A stretch of 64,000 nt of DNA from Nipponacmea schrenckii (GCA_030562195.1 JAUJPP010000003.1:15779398-15843397), one strand, 5' to 3'. Shown: positions 22,246-37,000, numbered from the stretch's first letter. The notes: generated by a model not told the origin, from the sequence alone. Numbers and translations are program-made.

Positions 22246-23219
22246 ACTCTACATGTGGAAAAACTTTTGTAAACTGTTACACTATTTAAAAGAAGTACAA
22301 GTAAAGTGAAAATTTGAGCAGTCTTGATTGTCATCATAGAAACAAGTGATTCAAGTTGGTTAAGCATCTTGTTAAAAATTTGGGTCATCAGCATGGGCCT
22401 TGTTATCAAAATCTTGGGAAAGATAAAATCTAGATTTGGATAATAAAAAATAAATTTAAAATTGATTTTAGTGATTGACAAACCAGATGACTGGAACACT
22501 AAAATCTTCTTTAGTTAGTTTTGGAGAATAATCGCCCAGGAGTAGTTTCCTACTCAATCAGTACAAGTTACTTTATATATTTATCTACACTTTTGACATA
22601 TACAGTTCTATTTTCATTTTATCTTAATGTAGTTGACTTTATATGTAAATGAATTATTCTTTTTCAACTATACTTATGGAATATTTCAGTTTATTTCAGA
22701 TTATCATATCAAATTTAAAAATGTAAAATCACATGATTCCCTCAGATATTTTATAGTATAACAGTCATGTACAAATTAGTTTATGAGATATATAATAATA
22801 TATATGAGGAAGAACTTTCATAGTCAGATACAGCTGACTGTTTTACAAGTAGTAACTTTTAAGTTTAAGTTGTACATTGTTATTTCCTATGTTTTTATTC
22901 TGTGGTTCAGATAAAACAAGAGTAAAAGGAAGAGGAAGACATTGTGTTTATCTGTGATATGTAGTTTATGTTATTTATGTTTCATATTCACCATGTTCCA
23001 TTGTCATTTATAATCATTATTATATAGCGCATCAATTTTCTAGTAATAAAAGTATTCAACTTTTTTTTTAAATAACTCTTATCTTTCAATTTACAGCCCC
23101 TTAAAATAAATTAACATTTCAAACATATGAAATATTTATTTAGCATTGTATTATGTTAATATATATAAAATATCTTTTTACAATATTTCTAGACACTAGG
23201 TATACTGATGTGCATCACA
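22246..23219. other. Convergent 3' region between LRRC45 and SGSH
   Basis: About 975 bases shared by the 3' UTRs of two genes meeting tail to tail. AATAAA-like signals appear on the plus strand near 23046 (TAATAAAAG) and on the minus strand near 23137-23142 (AAATAAA). A short hairpin repeat lies at 22464-22510. Confidence 0.6.
22464..22531. repeat. Dispersed hairpin repeat, copy 1
   Basis: GATTTTAGTGATTGAC ends with the inverse AACACTAAAATC, and a TAGTTTTGGAGAATAAT arm follows. A related structure lies at 47654-47755, where the arm sits on the other side in inverse orientation, as expected of a foldback element. Confidence 0.6.
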
Positions 23220-26200
23220 TTACACTACACTGATAGTATATTCTGTTTCATCATACTGATCCTCTGTACCATTGTCTAGAGGAAGACATGATGGATTGTG
23301 TTTATAGGTTCCTGAAGCTTCTAGAACACCACCCGGAGCACAAATCCATGGATCATTGGTAATATTCTGCCACTGATTTAGTTCTACCTTTAAACCTGTC
23401 ATCACATCAATGTATTGCTTGTTATAGGCTAAATTCTTTAACTCTTGGGGATCATTCACAATGTTATACAGTTCCCATTGTGGTCTGTAGTAATAAGATT
23501 TTAAACTTTTAGTCCAGTTGAGATTCTCTTTATGTCGAGTTCTATTTAATAAATCTTGGAATGTAGGAGATAAATAGAAGTCTTGATCTATAGGAAAGGG
23601 CATCTTATAGTTAATATTATGTATGAGTTTATATTCTCTGTTACGTAACACTCTCATAGGATAATACATAGTCACTTCATGTAAATCATGGCTAGCATAA
23701 ACACTATTCCAGCCTCTTATGGGTTCATTATGTAATATTGGTAATAAAGATTTTCCAGTCAATTTAACTATCTGCTTATTAAGTTTATATGTTGGATAAT
23801 CCAGACCAAACCATTCTAAAACTGTTGGCACGATATCAACCAAACTCACCATTGCTTCACTTTTCTGGAAATAATTGAAAGCATTTTATAGGTTTGTCTG
23901 AAGTTATGATTACATGACAAAAAATGGAAATTTGTAATCTTCAGTTATCATCATATTTTATAAAGAACATATTTGGTAAATCCAGGAAAGATGGGTGTAA
24001 TGTATACTTAACTTTACCAGCATAATACCTAGTATTTACCTGACCCCATCTATGTCTATCAGATGGTGAAGATACTATCATAGGTTCAGCCATACCAGCA
24101 TCATATAGATTAGTACGACCATTAGGAAAAGGTATACCATTATCAGAGGAATATATAATCAAAGTATCATCTAATAGACCAGCTACTTCCAATTCTTTGA
24201 TCATTAATCCTATACCTAATAGATAATATAATCATCAGTATTGATATCCTGTATCAAGAAACATATTTTATTTGACAATGAAAAGAAAACCAAAATGGGA
24301 AATCAGTTTGTTCAAATGATATTAATACCTCAAGCTCTGTTCCAAATTTATTTCAAAATAAACATATTAGGTTATACCTTGATCTAAGCGACTTATAGTA
24401 GTATATTGTGCAGCTATATCTTGTTTAGCTATTTCAGTATTCTGTATAAAATATGGTACCACAATATCATCAGTATTATATAAAACAGGCTTCCAATCGG
24501 GTATTACACCCATACCAGGTTCACCATTACCAAACTTCTCACAAAATGATCCATATTCAGGATGGACATGACCACAGCGGTGTGGATCGTGAAATCCAAT
24601 GTACATAAAAAATGGCCTAGAAATATGAAATTAAAGAGTAAAAGTCAGTTGTTATTAAGATTTTAAATGCTCAATCTTCTTTACTCCTATTCTCACTGAA
24701 ACTTCTTACAGCATTGTTCCATGCACTTTATATGGATCAAGTATTACCTTATTTAAATGCATCATCTTAAACAATCAATTTATTTGACTAGAATATGCTA
24801 ACTGAATGAGGATTACATGATTACTAAAACACCTTTGAGAAATAGTATAGTCAAACCATAAATGAAATCTAATGGCTACCTAGAATCATTTGTATGAAGA
24901 AATTTATGTAGATACTGTCTCATGCAGGTTATATTTCTACCAATCTGTAAGATGCTGTGGTTTTCTTCTGTTTGTGAAAATTCAAAAGGGTAAACATATT
25001 CAGGTCCAACATGTTTCTTGCCAATAATACCTACAGATAGTAAAATATTGTTAAGTTGATGAATACAAAACCTTTTCTTTATTAATCATTGAACAAATTG
25101 GCTGACATTTGTCACCAATTGTACCAAAAAGTTACAAGACAATAATTTGGAATAATTTGTTGCAAACATCTTCCTTCATTCAAAGTTGAATGAGTTATAC
25201 CACAATAAAAATATAAATTTCAAGCTTTATCTAGATGTGAAGAGTATTAATCATATTGAATCATTCTTAATAATAAGTACTTTGAAATCAAGGTTGTTGG
25301 TTTTTCAGAGTGATAATCATTTGCGGGTATTCATCATAAACCTACCCGTTCTAATACCAGCCTTTTGAAGTAAATAAGGTAAACTATGAACATCATCAAA
25401 ACTATTAAAATGATGAACACTATGATGCAGACCGTACATTCCATTCTGATGTTGAGGTAAACCAGTCAAGATGGCTGACCTAAAATTTGTATCATCAACA
25501 GTGAAAAAAATATGTAAACATGTTAAAGCAATGAATTATTAATTTATACGATCATACCATATCAACTTTATATGGTTGGCCTTTCTTTTTTTTAATCAAG
25601 CCGTTAAATTTATTACCATACAAATTATGATTCAAAACAAATATTATTTCAGTTCATTTCATTTGCGACATTAAAAACAATGACCTGATGAATATAATTA
25701 ATAAAGACAGCAAACAAATAATTTTAAGCAAAAAATTCTGAAATGAACTTATTTGTTTCATTGATCTCATTCATTAATCTGAATTTGTTTAAAAGGGGTG
25801 ATTCATAAATGATTAATTGTCTTTGTGATAAACAATATTATAACACTAATATGATAAATACTGAACTGCCACTAAGATCAAACAAACCTTACACTGTTAT
25901 ACTAATTGATGTTTTTATTTATAAGTAGTATAGTTGATATATTAACATTATATATTTAAGTCATCTTCATCTTTGAAGATTGATCATATTTGTAATCACT
26001 ACTTATGTATAAGCACAAATTGAGGTAGAAGTAGGAGCATTTGAAACTAGGCTTTCCAAATGGTTAAAAAATCACATCTTAATTTTAAAATGATACCACT
26101 TTAAAAGGAATACTTGCTCTTAGAATAAACATCAAATTTGAAGTCTCATACTTGATGCAAGATGGCAAGTTCTATTAACAAATCTGATAGAAGTTAGTAC

Positions 26201-26724
26201 ATAGATAGGCCTACATGGAAATAGGCAATACCTGCTACCAGACCAAACGTTTAAACAAATTATACCAGAAAACTTAGTTAGATTAAAGGCCCTATAAAAA
26301 ATAATGTAGTTAATGTTTGATTACCTGCTTGGAGAACAACTACTAACTGATGTATATGCTTGATTAAATACCACACTTCTAGATGCTAATTTATTGAGAT
26401 TAGGTGTCTTGCAGATTTTATTATTATAAATTTGGCTTTCAAACCCTGCATCATCACCTTAAACATTAAATAATGATTATATATCAAGATGTCTGATTAC
26501 TATTTACGAATGAAGGATGATTCTATTATCTTATAATCCAATTTAAGATTATTATTGCAGGGTAGGCTAAGTCAATATTAAGTTTTTTTTAAGAATGGTA
26601 GTTTATGGTTTGCTTTGGATCACTTACCAATAAGAACCAATACATTTTTGGGTTTACAATTTACTGTAAGGCAGTTCAACACAACAAAAACAATTCCAAC
26701 ATTATGAAGAAACATTGTAGGCAT
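23220..26724 (-). CDS. SGSH: SGSH, lysosomal heparan N-sulfatase (N-sulfoglucosamine sulfohydrolase), 7 exons, 524 aa
   Basis: Coding exons on the minus strand: 26628-26724, 26325-26457, 25346-25479, 24880-25030, 24378-24616, 24040-24215, 23220-23864; phases agree and total 525 codons with the stop (human SGSH is 502 aa). The ATG at 26724 opens a hydrophobic signal peptide (about residues 1-23). Residues DD at 34-35 and DN at 276-277 (SDNGIPFP) are the expected metal ligands. Cys73 in SSCSPSR is the sulfatase C-x-P-S-R signature whose Cys is oxidised to formylglycine. [14 protein letters not shown] and [12 protein letters not shown] are SGSH-specific. The enzyme removes N-linked sulfate from glucosamine at the end of heparan sulfate chains; human loss causes Sanfilippo A disease. 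It is divergent from SLC26A11, with its start about 1.35 kb from that gene's start. Confidence 0.98.
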
Positions 26725-28076
26725 ACTATCAAGTTATCAAAGTCTTTTCTTCAAGTTCTTCATACTGTACAAGTCAATTTTTGTAATAATATAGAAATCA
26801 GATTTAAGAGTCAATAAGGATTCACTACCGTACTGTTTTAAACCATTTAAATGAAAGTTTGTATATATCAAGGTTAAATTGTCAAACGAGGTCAATATCA
26901 TCTATTTTCCTTGTATTATTCATTTCCTTTGACCTAAATCATTCCAATCAGGCTATTTAAATATGTCAAGGGTGATATTGATAATTTTTGGAGACTAAAA
27001 CCGGGCTCCCATTTCTGTTTACTACTTTTTCTGCCATGTTTAAGCTATGGTATATGAATTGTGGCTACGTAAACGAAATAGGAACAATTCTACATTGAAA
27101 TTTCTAAAATAAACCCATAAAATCTTTTGTTGCAAAGAAATTAATAAAAAAAATAGACAAATTATAATCGGCCTATGTTTTGAACTCTTCAATAAAAGAA
27201 ACCAGTTATAGCAGCTTAGTCATGTGATTTTTACACTTTGCCTTGAAAACAATAAAGACAATTTTTATTATCTTTCAAGTAATTGCATAGTTGAGGCCAA
27301 ATGTCAAATACAGGTTAGTGATATCATTTATATCAATTAATAACTTATCATATTTCATCTGAAGTCAACTCCCAATTCACGTAAGTATAAAGGATGTTAT
27401 TTTGTCATTTATTTTTGAGGATGTAGCGTATATCTAGCTTTTCTATAATAAATAGGTTTATAAATTTTATCATTCATTTTTGAAGCACTACCGTCTGACG
27501 CAGAGAAAATATAGTCAGAAAGTTTTCAGTATCATCAGTCAAATTTAGAAAAGTAATAAGCTATTTCCTCCATCATTTGTATTTTGCTATCCTTACCGAT
27601 CCAGTGTAGTGCCCATTCATTATTCATTCAACAAATCCTTGCAATAGGCCTCCCCTCTCTCCTTTTAGTAAGTAGTGCAAAACTCTAATACAACAGGGTT
27701 AATGGAATAATTTGTTAATACTTTCTAATGCTATAAATTTGAATATTTGGTATGACCTTTTTGCTATTTAATATTGGTAACACTAATTATTACAACCAAT
27801 CCTCTATTGGAATATATAGTGAAACCATTTGGTTTCTGGATATACATGGATAGATGTGTAGGCCTATAGTGTTTTTTTTTTGTTTGTTATTAGTTATTTA
27901 TTCATTAAACATAAAGTTGCTTTTATTATTATTGATTGATTTTATTTTACAATTTGATTTATGACAGCTTGTGTAAAAGTATTATAAGATTGTTATCAAT
28001 AGATTTTATAGTTAATAACAATAATTGTTTTTTTTTTCAGCTGCATCAACATGTAAAGTGCTGGTAGAACCTGAAC
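26725..28076. promoter_or_regulatory. Shared divergent promoter region of SGSH and SLC26A11
   Basis: About 1.35 kb between the two start codons, with no ORF of note. SLC26A11 has an acceptor (run of T then CAG, ending at 28040) before its ATG, implying a non-coding first exon inside this interval; both transcription starts therefore probably lie close together. TCATGTGA, an M-box-type MITF/TFE site, occurs at 27220-27227. No CpG-rich core is evident by eye. Confidence 0.6.
27220..27227. promoter_or_regulatory. Candidate M-box (TCATGTGA)
   Basis: An eight-base match to the MITF/TFE-family M-box between SGSH and SLC26A11. TFEB-class factors drive lysosomal genes through the related CLEAR element. 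A single short motif can occur by chance in 1.35 kb. Confidence 0.3.
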
Positions 28077-31000
28077 ATGAATTCTGATAATGGAATGCAA
28101 GTACAGTATGAACCTAGTGAAATGGGGTCTATCCATATTAACCAACAATTGAAACAGTTTTATAGAAATATTTGTACAAAGGAGACATTAAAAAATAAAT
28201 TCCCAATTTCAAAATGGTTACCTAAATATAGGTAAGTAATGTGACTTTATTATACTGGTAGCCCTGTTTAATCTAATCTAACAGAACCCAGTTTTAACCT
28301 TAAATTGTACATTTAATAATGAAATGATTACATATATATATATATTATTAGAGAGCATGAGTAGGTATAATATAAAATATAAAAACTATATAACTGGTTA
28401 ATAAACTAGTTAAAAAATTAAAGAGTTAAGGAATCTTTCTCTTTAGAGAATCCTTGCTTCGCTCCAACGCATTTCTTACAAGTTGTACTCTTCAGGGAGT
28501 TCATAAACTAGGAAATTTATCTTGTAAGCAGTGTTAGCTGATTGAAGAATAAAAAAGATAAATGAAATGTATGTTTTTGATATTTACTTAGCATTGAATT
28601 TGTGTTAAATTTTCAGTTTAAATGATTTACAATGCGATGTTATCTCTGGTTTGACAGTAGGTTTAACAGTCATACCACAAGGTTTAGCTTATGCTAAAAT
28701 AGCTGGTCTTCCTCCACAGGTATGTTCTTGTATTTACTATTTCAAAGAATCATTATAAGATAAACAATGAGTTCAAATTGTACTGGTATGTGTTTCTATG
28801 GATGGGTATGGCATTCATTATCACCATTCCAAATTACAATGTCATTTTTCGAGTGATATCACAGCAAAGTGATAATTGCAATGAAAGTATGAACAAAGCA
28901 ATGAATGGTGCTAACAAAGGCTAACAGGAGGGGACATACTAGAGAATAGATATCCCTGATCCACAAAGGCTTGAAAATGTAGTGTAAAGTTTTATAAAAA
29001 CTATTGTTTAGATATTTGTCTGTTTCAGTATGGACTATATTCATCATTTATGGGATGTTTTGTGTACTGTTTTCTGGGCACAAGTAAAGATATAACACTG
29101 GGACCAACTGCTATTATGTCTTTAATGACAGGAACATTTGCTATATCACCTATTCCTAATGATGCGACATATGCCATTATATTAACATTGATGTGTGGTG
29201 TTGTTCAGTTAGTCATGGGTTTATTAAATTTAGGTGAGACCAGGGTTCATATTTTTATGCTTTAATGACATTTGATCTTTCATTCTATAGGTGATTCCTC
29301 TTGTCAATATTTAAGAAGAATGCTTGATTAATTTAAGCATTAATTTGTGAATCTCATGTATATATTGTGATTTGGAGAAAAAGTTTTCTCTATGCTCATA
29401 CAGAGATACCAAATACAATATGAAAAGTGTATAATGTGAATTCAAGCTCCCTTGTATTATTATTTCAGGTATATTAGTCAACTTTATATCATACCCTGTT
29501 ATCAATGCTTTTACATCAGCTGCTGCTATAACTATAGCTTTTGGACAAGTTAAACATATATTTGGTTTAAAAAACATTCCTAGAGATTTCTTACCAATGG
29601 TTTATGATACATTTGCAAATTTAGGACAAACAAAGTAGGTAATTATTGTCTTATGATTTCTTTTAATCAATAATTCAATCTGGCTTTAATTTATAAAGTT
29701 AGGTTTGAAAATATTTTAAATTGCATCAATCTTACACTTTTCTGCTAGTGGGTATTAATCTTGGCATCCCTCTTAGAGTCATTTTATTTGTTTATTTATT
29801 GCATGCCTATCTATTGTCACATCTTAAGGTATTTGTTGATTTATCCCACTTTTTAATTTCTTTCTAATCTCTTGATTACCTTATAGAGTATGGGATATGG
29901 TACTAGGATTTGCCAGTCTGGTGGCCCTTTATTTTATTAAGGTAAATACTATTTTAAAAGCATAAAAAAGTAGATATCTCTACAAGTATATTTTTCAAAA
30001 CTTTGTTCTAATATGGAACAGCAAGAAAAAGAGACAATGTGAAAAATAATTAATTATCATTTTATTAAAAATTAATCATTTTATTTAAAATTTATCTTTA
30101 GAAATTAAGGTCAATAAAATGGGAAGATGAGGATGAACCAAAATCAACAAGCCAAAGAGTTGCTAGAAAATTTTTGTGGTTGTTTGGAACAGGTAATATT
30201 TACTTTGCCACATAGCCATATATATATTCATTTTGAGATGGCCTGTTTTCATGAATGTAAATCAAGGTCACTTTAAAAATACGTTTGATTCACCCAATAT
30301 TTATTTCAGAACCCTGATTGTTGTTAAATTTATTGCAGGTGCTAATGCAGTGGTTGTGATCTCAGCAGCTGGTATAGCAGCCAGTTTAATTAGTATGAAT
30401 ATTAAAGATAAGATAACAATAACTGGGCATCTTAAACAGGGATTACCTCCCTTACAAGTACCTGCTTTCTCAATACACACTAAAAATATTACACAAAATA
30501 CTGGTGAAATCTTTAGTGTAAGTTACATATAAAGATTGGAAGTATTCTGTTTTTAAGCTTTGTCTTAAGAATTGTATAGAGTTCAATAGATAAAATTGTA
30601 TTTACTCCTTTGTTAACTTAATATTTTGATAGATTAAATCACAGTGTTTCTACTTGTGACCAGGCCAGTGTTTCTATAAGCGTATATGTCTTATAACATA
30701 TTTAAATTGATTGATGGCTTATCATTACTATTGTAGAAAATAGGTGCTGGATTTTTTATTGTGCCTTTACTAGGTTTGGTTGAAGCTATTGCCATAGGAA
30801 AAGCTTTTGGTGAGTTCATTTACTGATTTATAAAATCCTAAGCCTTGACTTTCAATTTCCAATGATATATTATTTTCATTATTGTTGTAGAATTATTCAT
30901 GTAAATGTCATTAGAAAGGGTATCCCTGTGCTATGATATTAAGATATTTCTAGATAAACCAAGTAATGCAGTTCATACAATTATTTTGAATCTTTCAGCA

Positions 31001-34000
31001 CGACAGAATAGTTATAAGATAGATCCTACTCAAGAACTAGTAGCTATTGGTGTAGCTAATATTATTAGTTGTTTTGTTTCATCATATCCAGTCACTGGTA
31101 GCTTTTCAAGGTAATTATCTCTATTCTTCATGTCCATTTCTGCCAGAAATGTGACTGGTAAATCATTATTAACCCCAGGGTCTTCACAAATTTATAAACC
31201 AAAGTACCCACATACCCACAAACATGCCCTTAAAATGGTTCTGTTTACTTGTAGGACTGCTGTAAATTCACAGAGTGGTGTCCGTTCTCCAGCTTCTGGT
31301 ATAGTTACAGGTACAAAGTTAACTTTCAGAAAAATATACTTTGATAATTTAGGCTTTTGATGATAAATGTCCAATTAAGTATTGTTTGCTATTAAGTTTA
31401 AATTCTAGCTGTTACTGTATTAAAACTCTCTCTACAGCAAATCTATTTTTTTCAGGTGCATTAATATTATTAGCTCTACAAGTATTAACACCATTATTTT
31501 ATTATGTACCACAAGCTGCATTAGGAGCTGTTATTATATCAGCTGTATTACAAATGGTAGATTGGAAGATATTAAAAATACTCTGGAAGGTTGATAGTGA
31601 GTCTATGTTATTGTTTCTGTCCATTTACTTCATCAAACCATCCTGTCTGTCTCTTTAAAAGTTTTATTGTTGTTTTTGTATTTGATCAAACCTTCCAATC
31701 TAGGCTGTCAGTCTGTCTGTCAACATTTTTGTTGTTTTTGTATTTGATCAAACCTTCCAATCTAGGCTGTCAGTCTATCCGTCATCATTTTTGTTGTTTT
31801 TTTTTTTGATCAAACCTTCCAATCTTGGCTGTCAGTCTGTCTGTCAACATTTTTGTTGTTTTTGTATTTGATATTTGATCAAACCTTCCAATCTAGGCTG
31901 TCAGTCTGTCTGTCAACATTTTTGTTGTTTTTGTATTTGATCAAACCTTCCAATTTAGGCTGTCAGTCTGTCTGTCAACATTTTTGTTGTTTTTGTATTT
32001 GATCAAACCTTCCAATCTAGGCTGTCTGTCAACATTTTGTTGTTTTTGTATTTGATCAATCAAACCTTCCAATCTAGGCTGTCAGTCTGCCTGTCAAGTT
32101 TTTTGGTGTTTTGTATTTGATCAAACCTTCCTATCTAGGCTGTTAGTCTATCTGTCAAGATTTTTTGTTGTTTTTGTATTTGATCAAACCTTCCATCTAG
32201 GCTTTGTCATTGTCAACCATTTTTTTGTTTTTGTATTTGATCAAACCTTCCAATCTAGGCTGTCAGTCTTTCAACACTCTTTGGTGTATTTGATCAAACC
32301 GTCTACTAGGTGTTGTTTCTAGTCAAATTTCTTTGTGTTTTATTAATCAAATTATCTATTAGTCTCAACATTTTTTTAGTGTAATTGATAAGACGGCTTC
32401 ACATTCATTTGTGAATGATTACAAATTGATTGAGTCCAAATTTTATATGTTAATTTTGGATTTAACTTGAGTTCGTCTATATTATTTGATAACACAGTTT
32501 TTAACCAATTTTACAACTGTGCCATTCAGGCTTAGTGTTTATATTTGTTGGAAACAATCAGTCATATTCTGTCATTGAACAACCCATGTGCTTTTCATGG
32601 TCTGTTTAGATTGGAGGCAGGCCTTGACAAATTGCCATTTTGCACACATCTTGCGAAACTGCCACTAACATCGTCTATAGTATTGTATAGTAAACTGTGC
32701 TATAACTATAATTACTTTAGTTATAGCATAAGAATTGATAAGACGGCGGTCAAGTTCGATTTTGATGATTCTTGTTGCCCGATTTTTCAGTTATTGTCTT
32801 AGGCGTATATTACCTTGCCTGTCAAGCTATCTTTTAACTATGAAAATATTGATATCAAACCAAGCTACCCAATTTGAGTTCAGAGTTACCTCAGTGATAT
32901 CTCCTTAAATCTGATCTTTAAATGTGAAGACAGTTTAGTTAAAAAGTATCGGTTTACCCAAAGTATAACATTGATCCATCTTCAACATAGATTAATCTTC
33001 AACTATTGTGTTGAGTTAAAATGTTTGATTTTAGAATAAAATATGTTCAGGAGTTTAAAGATAATAGAATGTTAAAGGGTGAATTTTGTTCAGGGATTAG
33101 AGAGAGATTTTCTGGAAATTGAAACAAAAAGGGTACATCCATAGCTTGAGGGTGAGCTGAAATCAATATAGGATTGAGAACTTTCTACACCTGTATTGTT
33201 AATGGGGTGAACTAAATCACTATAGAGTACAGACCTCCACACCTGTATTGTATGTTCATTGAGACTGCAGACAACCCAGAGTTCACTTCTTGTTGTCATG
33301 TCAGCAATTTTCTTTGATGCAGTCCTAAAGGTTGTTTGACTTCAAGCCTTGTTTTAGGTAAGCCTTCAATTATTTCATTAATTTTTAGTTTTAAATTTTA
33401 AATTTAGTATTATATTTTATAAATAGGATATTTTCCTCTAGCCTATTTCATTTCTTGATTGTAATATGTATTAATTGAAAAAATCTATTTGAAATTAGGA
33501 AGTGTTAGAGCATTCTATTTTATAACATTGACTTTGTGTCTTTCAGTGTATGGTTTTATAATCTGAGTGATATCCTAGCATGTAATTATAATCCTCAGAT
33601 GTGGCCTCAGAGCTGCTGAATTAAACACCATTTATTAAAAAGGTAACTGTAATTTGATATTGATTAGCGTGTTAATATGTCCATCTGTATTTATAAATAA
33701 GTATAGGCATGAATCTGAAAGGCAACTATGTGAATGCAGATGCCTTCAAGAATGGTAAAAATGCCAAATAGAGATCCGAGTTTTGTCCATGAATTTTGTT
33801 ATTTTTTTTCACATTAAACATAAAAGTAACCTGTGTTTTAGCTTCTAGAAAAAATCATTCTGTTATCTTACAGCTGTACAACATAAAGGAGGATTCATCT
33901 ACAAACCAAAAGAAATTCAGTTGTATTCTGAGGTAGGTGAAAATTTAGATTCCATAAGAAAAATGCTAATTAAGTTTAGGTAAATATAACTAGGTATAAA

Positions 34001-37000
34001 TATGTAAACACTATGATAATTTGTTAGAAATTGCAGGGTATGTTTTTGAAAATAGTAAATTTATGATTAATATTGGATTTGAATTGAAGACTCATATGAT
34101 AATTTAATAAAATTGGAAATCATTGTAATAAAACTAAGAGAATGGTAATGTAGTAATGTAGGAGCTGTATGATATATACAATATCAATAATAATGTTACA
34201 ATATAGGAATGAAGTTTTTGGAATGATAATGTTATAATATATAATAGGAATGAAGTTGATAATAAAACTAATGGAATGATAATGATATAATATATGATAA
34301 TAAAGCTGAAGAAATGATAATGTAATATATGATAGGATTATAAATGAAAGAATGATAATGTTGCAATATATGGTAATGAAACTGATGGACTGATAATGTT
34401 ATAATATATAATAGTCTATCAGTTATTATTAATGGGAATGAGTTGTCTTGGAATCGTAATGTTATGATATATTGATAATAAAACTGAAGGAAAGATATTG
34501 TTATAATATATAATAATAAAACGGAAGAAATGATAATGCTATGATATATAATAATGAAGATGAAGGAATGATCATGTTGTAATATATAATAATGAAACTG
34601 AAGGAATGATAATGTTATAATATATAAAAATAAAGCTGAAGGAGTTGGCCTAAATGGACATGTTAATAAAGTAAAAATAAAAAGTAAAATTGAAGAAGCC
34701 ATTAGAAGGATAAAAAGCATAATTCTCTCAAAAGCGTAACAGGGCTCCTTGTAAAATTTCCTAGGGACGGAACACTTGAATCTGAGAATCAATTGGGTTT
34801 ATTTATGCTGCCTGTTGAACTTATCAGTAAATGTTTGAATGTGTTTTTTTAACAAGTCAAAGTTAAAATCCTATTTTGCTCAAAGAGAAAAGATGACTTC
34901 TTTAGGTTATAAGGGAAGTCTGGCCAAATTTTCTCTTCCCAATTCAAGTCTTTCCTCCACTGTGGCTATAATCTGATGAGCTGTGTATCATATAAGACGT
35001 AAAGAATGAATGTTTAAAGCTCTCAGATTTATAAAAGTTGATTTTATGTGGACAAAATTTTAGTCACACAACATGAAATCAACTTCAAGTATGAGTGTAT
35101 TTCCAAGTTCAACAGGGGCTTTGTTTATTAATACAACTTCTTTAGGATAAGGGAAGTTGTCTAAAACTAAATTTTGGCTTTAACTGGCCATATTTCAGTC
35201 TTATATATTAGGAATTCTCCCTCTGTAGGAATGGCTTTAAGATTGATGATGTTGTTTTTTACTAAACTGGATAGGGGACGGCGGCCTGCATGACAGCTGA
35301 AGGCAAGCATGTGGTAGGTGTGGGGGCCACTATTACTGCAGGGCGGCTCTGAGTAGGTGTGGTCATGAAGTCCTACGGTCGCAAATTAGATCATCAAAAA
35401 TCAAATGACATTCTATATTTTTTACCTTGCTTCAGGGGGATCAAATCTAGACTAGTGCCAGATATTTTTCTAAATTATTCTCAGTTTTCATTTGCTCAAT
35501 GGATAAATGAGGCTAGACTTGTGCCCAGTCGGTGTCTTTCAATTGATATTCTAGACTCTGACCTTGAAGTAGAGATTCATATAGCGTAGTGTAGACACTG
35601 TTTAGAGCAGAGGGTAAATGTAGAAATGAAAGATTTAAAAATCGTTCAATTATATCACAGATTGACAACAATACTAAATCAAACAAGTAATCTGACATTT
35701 TTAGATTTCTGAAACTGGATTGAAAGAATGAGTTAATATAATTGAACTTAGTTAAGATAATGATATCAATTAGCATTGTTTATAGTTAAATTAACGATTA
35801 AAGATAATTAAAATAAATAAGAACCACTATATTTTACACAGAAAACATCTTACTTTCACAGTTTAGGATTCTTTCTACCAGTTGGTCCATGGCTGTATGG
35901 CATTGTTCTTTCCCAGATTGCCCATACCCATTTACAGCTGGATCAACTTGAATTATAAGTTTCCTATAGAACTTCAAAAAATATTGTAGTCAGAAATCTA
36001 GTGAAATTCACAGCTAACAAGATTTATTTTGACATTTGTCAATTTTATACTGCTTTATGTGTTTTTTTATATATACAAGAATGTCTTATTTTATTCTAAC
36101 TATGTTGATATTTATATGAATACCATCAATATCATTACTGCCTCCCACTACTGTTCAGTGAGTTTACTTCAAGTTTTGATGTTCTACTGAATATCAGAAA
36201 CAGTTGTCAACAGGATGAGATGAGCCTTTCTATTTTAAAAGAATTTTATTATTAAATATATACCCTGTTTTTATTTTGTTTCAATCTTATGGTAGTAAGA
36301 AAATCATATTTGTCCACGTTTTTTTTTTATATTTCAATGAAGTTTGTTCTACAAGTTAATATGAACTTAAAAATAACCAAGGAATATTTTTGACTTGACC
36401 AAATTTTCTGTTCAATTCACTTTGATATCTTTCAAATTTCGTAAATTGGTATTTTTATTACCAGAAATATTGATTCTGTGGTAAATCTATTTTTATTTTT
36501 TTAATGAATTGAATTGCTTTGAAAACCTGTTTGGTTAGAATATCTACTTCAAATCTCTGAATATTTTTCTTTTTTTTTATGATCGATATTTAAGTTTTAT
36601 TTAAATTGATCAAAAGTACTTGATTACTTCGAAATTTCAATTAGATGGTTTCAATAGACTGCAATTATTGATTCTGCAGTCAAATTGAACCATATTTTCA
36701 CATGTCTCATTACTTAATTCAGAAATATCGCTTCAAACGGAGCTATTAAATGATATGTAGGTTACTGTTAAGAATGCGATTGGTTAAAAAAGGTAAAAAA
36801 ACTGGAGATTACTTAATCTGAAGAAATTTTTGCTTCTGATGTGACAATTCATAATTGGTATTTGGTGAATTTTTGTACTATCTAGAATGGTTATATTACA
36901 TTTCAAATATTTCATTGTAATATACATGTATCTTAATTTTACACTTCTGTGGTCTGTAAACATTAGGAATTTATATTGGAATGATTTTTCTGTTCCTCAG

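Noticed and set aside
31620..32345. CRISPR-like regular repeats
   Set aside because: Head-to-tail units without unique spacers, inside a eukaryotic intron.
34268..34792. 174-aa minus-strand ORF of hydrophobic low complexity
   Set aside because: It is a read-through of a degenerate AT-rich minisatellite, not a membrane protein.
34965..35000. CTGATGAG as another hammerhead core
   Set aside because: No GAAA box or paired stem II follows at a suitable distance.
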